Assembly (NCBI GenBank): GCA_963772635.1
Contig: CAVYYK010000024.1
Location: forward strand, 1 to 64,000
Length of the DNA: 64,000 nucleotides
Origin: JAUXFS01 sp963772635
GTDB lineage: Bacteria > Pseudomonadota > Alphaproteobacteria > Rhodospirillales > Defluviicoccaceae
Reading direction: 5' to 3'
Within the stretch, counting starts at the first letter, position 1. Every line of letters starts with the position of its first letter. Positions 63,649 to 64,000 of the stretch are shown one piece after another. The notes beneath the pieces were generated by a model that did no database searches, was not told the origin of the DNA, and was given only the letters and a program-made list of their open reading frames with translations. The translations under genes and the position numbers were made by a program.

Positions 63649-63907
63649 CGATCAGACCATTCTCTGAGACAAGGGTGCGGATCATGGTCGTCGTCAATGG
63701 CGAAGATCCTGATCCATATCGTACATGGTTCCGGCGACACCATACGCAACAGTCCATGCGCCGTTGTGCGGGAACATACGGGCGAACGAAAATGGCCCAC
63801 GTCCCCGATCCCCAAAGTCATCTCGGGGCCCTGCCGGCTTGATACGCCGAACATCCCGTCCTATATAATCGCGATCGTTGCGGCAAAGACCGGAGAGTGG
63901 GCGAAGA

Positions 63908-64000
63908 ATGACGGATACGACGACGGCGGCGAAAACCGAGGTGAAAACTGAAGCAAAGGCCGAGGCCAAGGAAGCGACGGCAACCGACGCAGGATCCGGA
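63908..64000 (+). CDS. start of an unidentified Ala/Lys/Glu-rich protein (partial)
   Basis: Open frame from ATG 63908 to the edge, 31 codons without a stop: MTDTTTAAKTEVKTEAKAEA then KEATATDAGSG. GGAGAGTGGG lies about 8 bases upstream. The Ala/Lys/Glu/Thr-rich low-complexity N-terminus is seen in phasins, histone-like and other proteins, so no family is assigned. Confidence 0.5.
   Translation, partial: MTDTTTAAKTEVKTEAKAEAKEATATDAGSG

Overview
The window reads as a high-GC alphaproteobacterial chromosome, most like Rhodospirillales. This rests on the gene content: the truA, fmt, def and rmuC neighbourhood, minCDE, a class I PHA synthase, a DUF2914 protein, DUF485/ActP and many two-domain signalling proteins. 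Lineage is an inference from gene content, not a phylogeny.

Layout. 1-790: end of an unidentified gene, a YbaK-type deacylase and tRNA-Ser(GCT) with a recognisable sigma70 promoter. 854-7617: a DUF2760 / Hsp70 / Hsp70-DUF3731 chaperone-like module on the minus strand, split by a plus-strand SDR gene and by a 0.4 kb unit in which a small GIY-YIG nuclease gene lies between two 33-bp hairpin-forming inverted repeats. 7938-12683: a YhaO/YhaN (Mre11/Rad50-like) pair of visibly lower GC. 13023-14091: a NIPSNAP protein and a lipoprotein. 14875-20953: DUF485, ActP acetate symporter, a cNMP/CBS/nucleotidyltransferase regulator (DUF294) and a membrane PAS/exonuclease protein. 21284-31000: a GGDEF/EAL protein, hemerythrin, cold-shock protein plus desaturase, GST, gamma-glutamyltransferase and enoyl-CoA hydratase. 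30957-39072: a minus-strand cluster of SAM-cyclase-ATPase-TPR protein, YcaO, TfuA, a zinc metallopeptidase and a short protein ending in eight hexapeptide repeats. 39362-45552: truA, an unknown conserved gene, fmt, def, a DUF4139 protein and rmuC. 45643-50993: DUF302, YeeE/YedE transporter, a cupredoxin-like protein, a SUMF1-domain protein, a Cys-rich NPC-repeat protein and the decayed remains of a P460-like paralogue. 51000-55891: recR and ybaB, separated by a tandemly duplicated Sel1 gene and an EF-hand protein. 56077-64000: phaC, a ten-repeat TPR protein, minCDE, a DUF2914 protein, a methyltransferase and the start of an unidentified gene.

Two points govern how the annotation should be read. 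First, many otherwise well-conserved genes (Hsp70-DUF3731, DUF2760, DUF294, the cyclase-TPR gene, cupredoxin, the gene at 50279, Sel1-A, phaC, minC) are each broken by single-base frame changes, mostly in short G/C runs. So many lesions in housekeeping-type genes suggests base-call or assembly indels more than real decay. The 1325-codon reading frame at 16976-20953 is probably two genes joined by such an indel. Second, the most promising candidate for an undescribed system is the YcaO/TfuA cluster. Its genes overlap by 4 bases (cyclase/YcaO and YcaO/TfuA), a metallopeptidase follows, and downstream lies a short protein with a leader-like N-terminus and a repetitive C-terminus that could be a multi-core RiPP precursor. 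That last step is inference.
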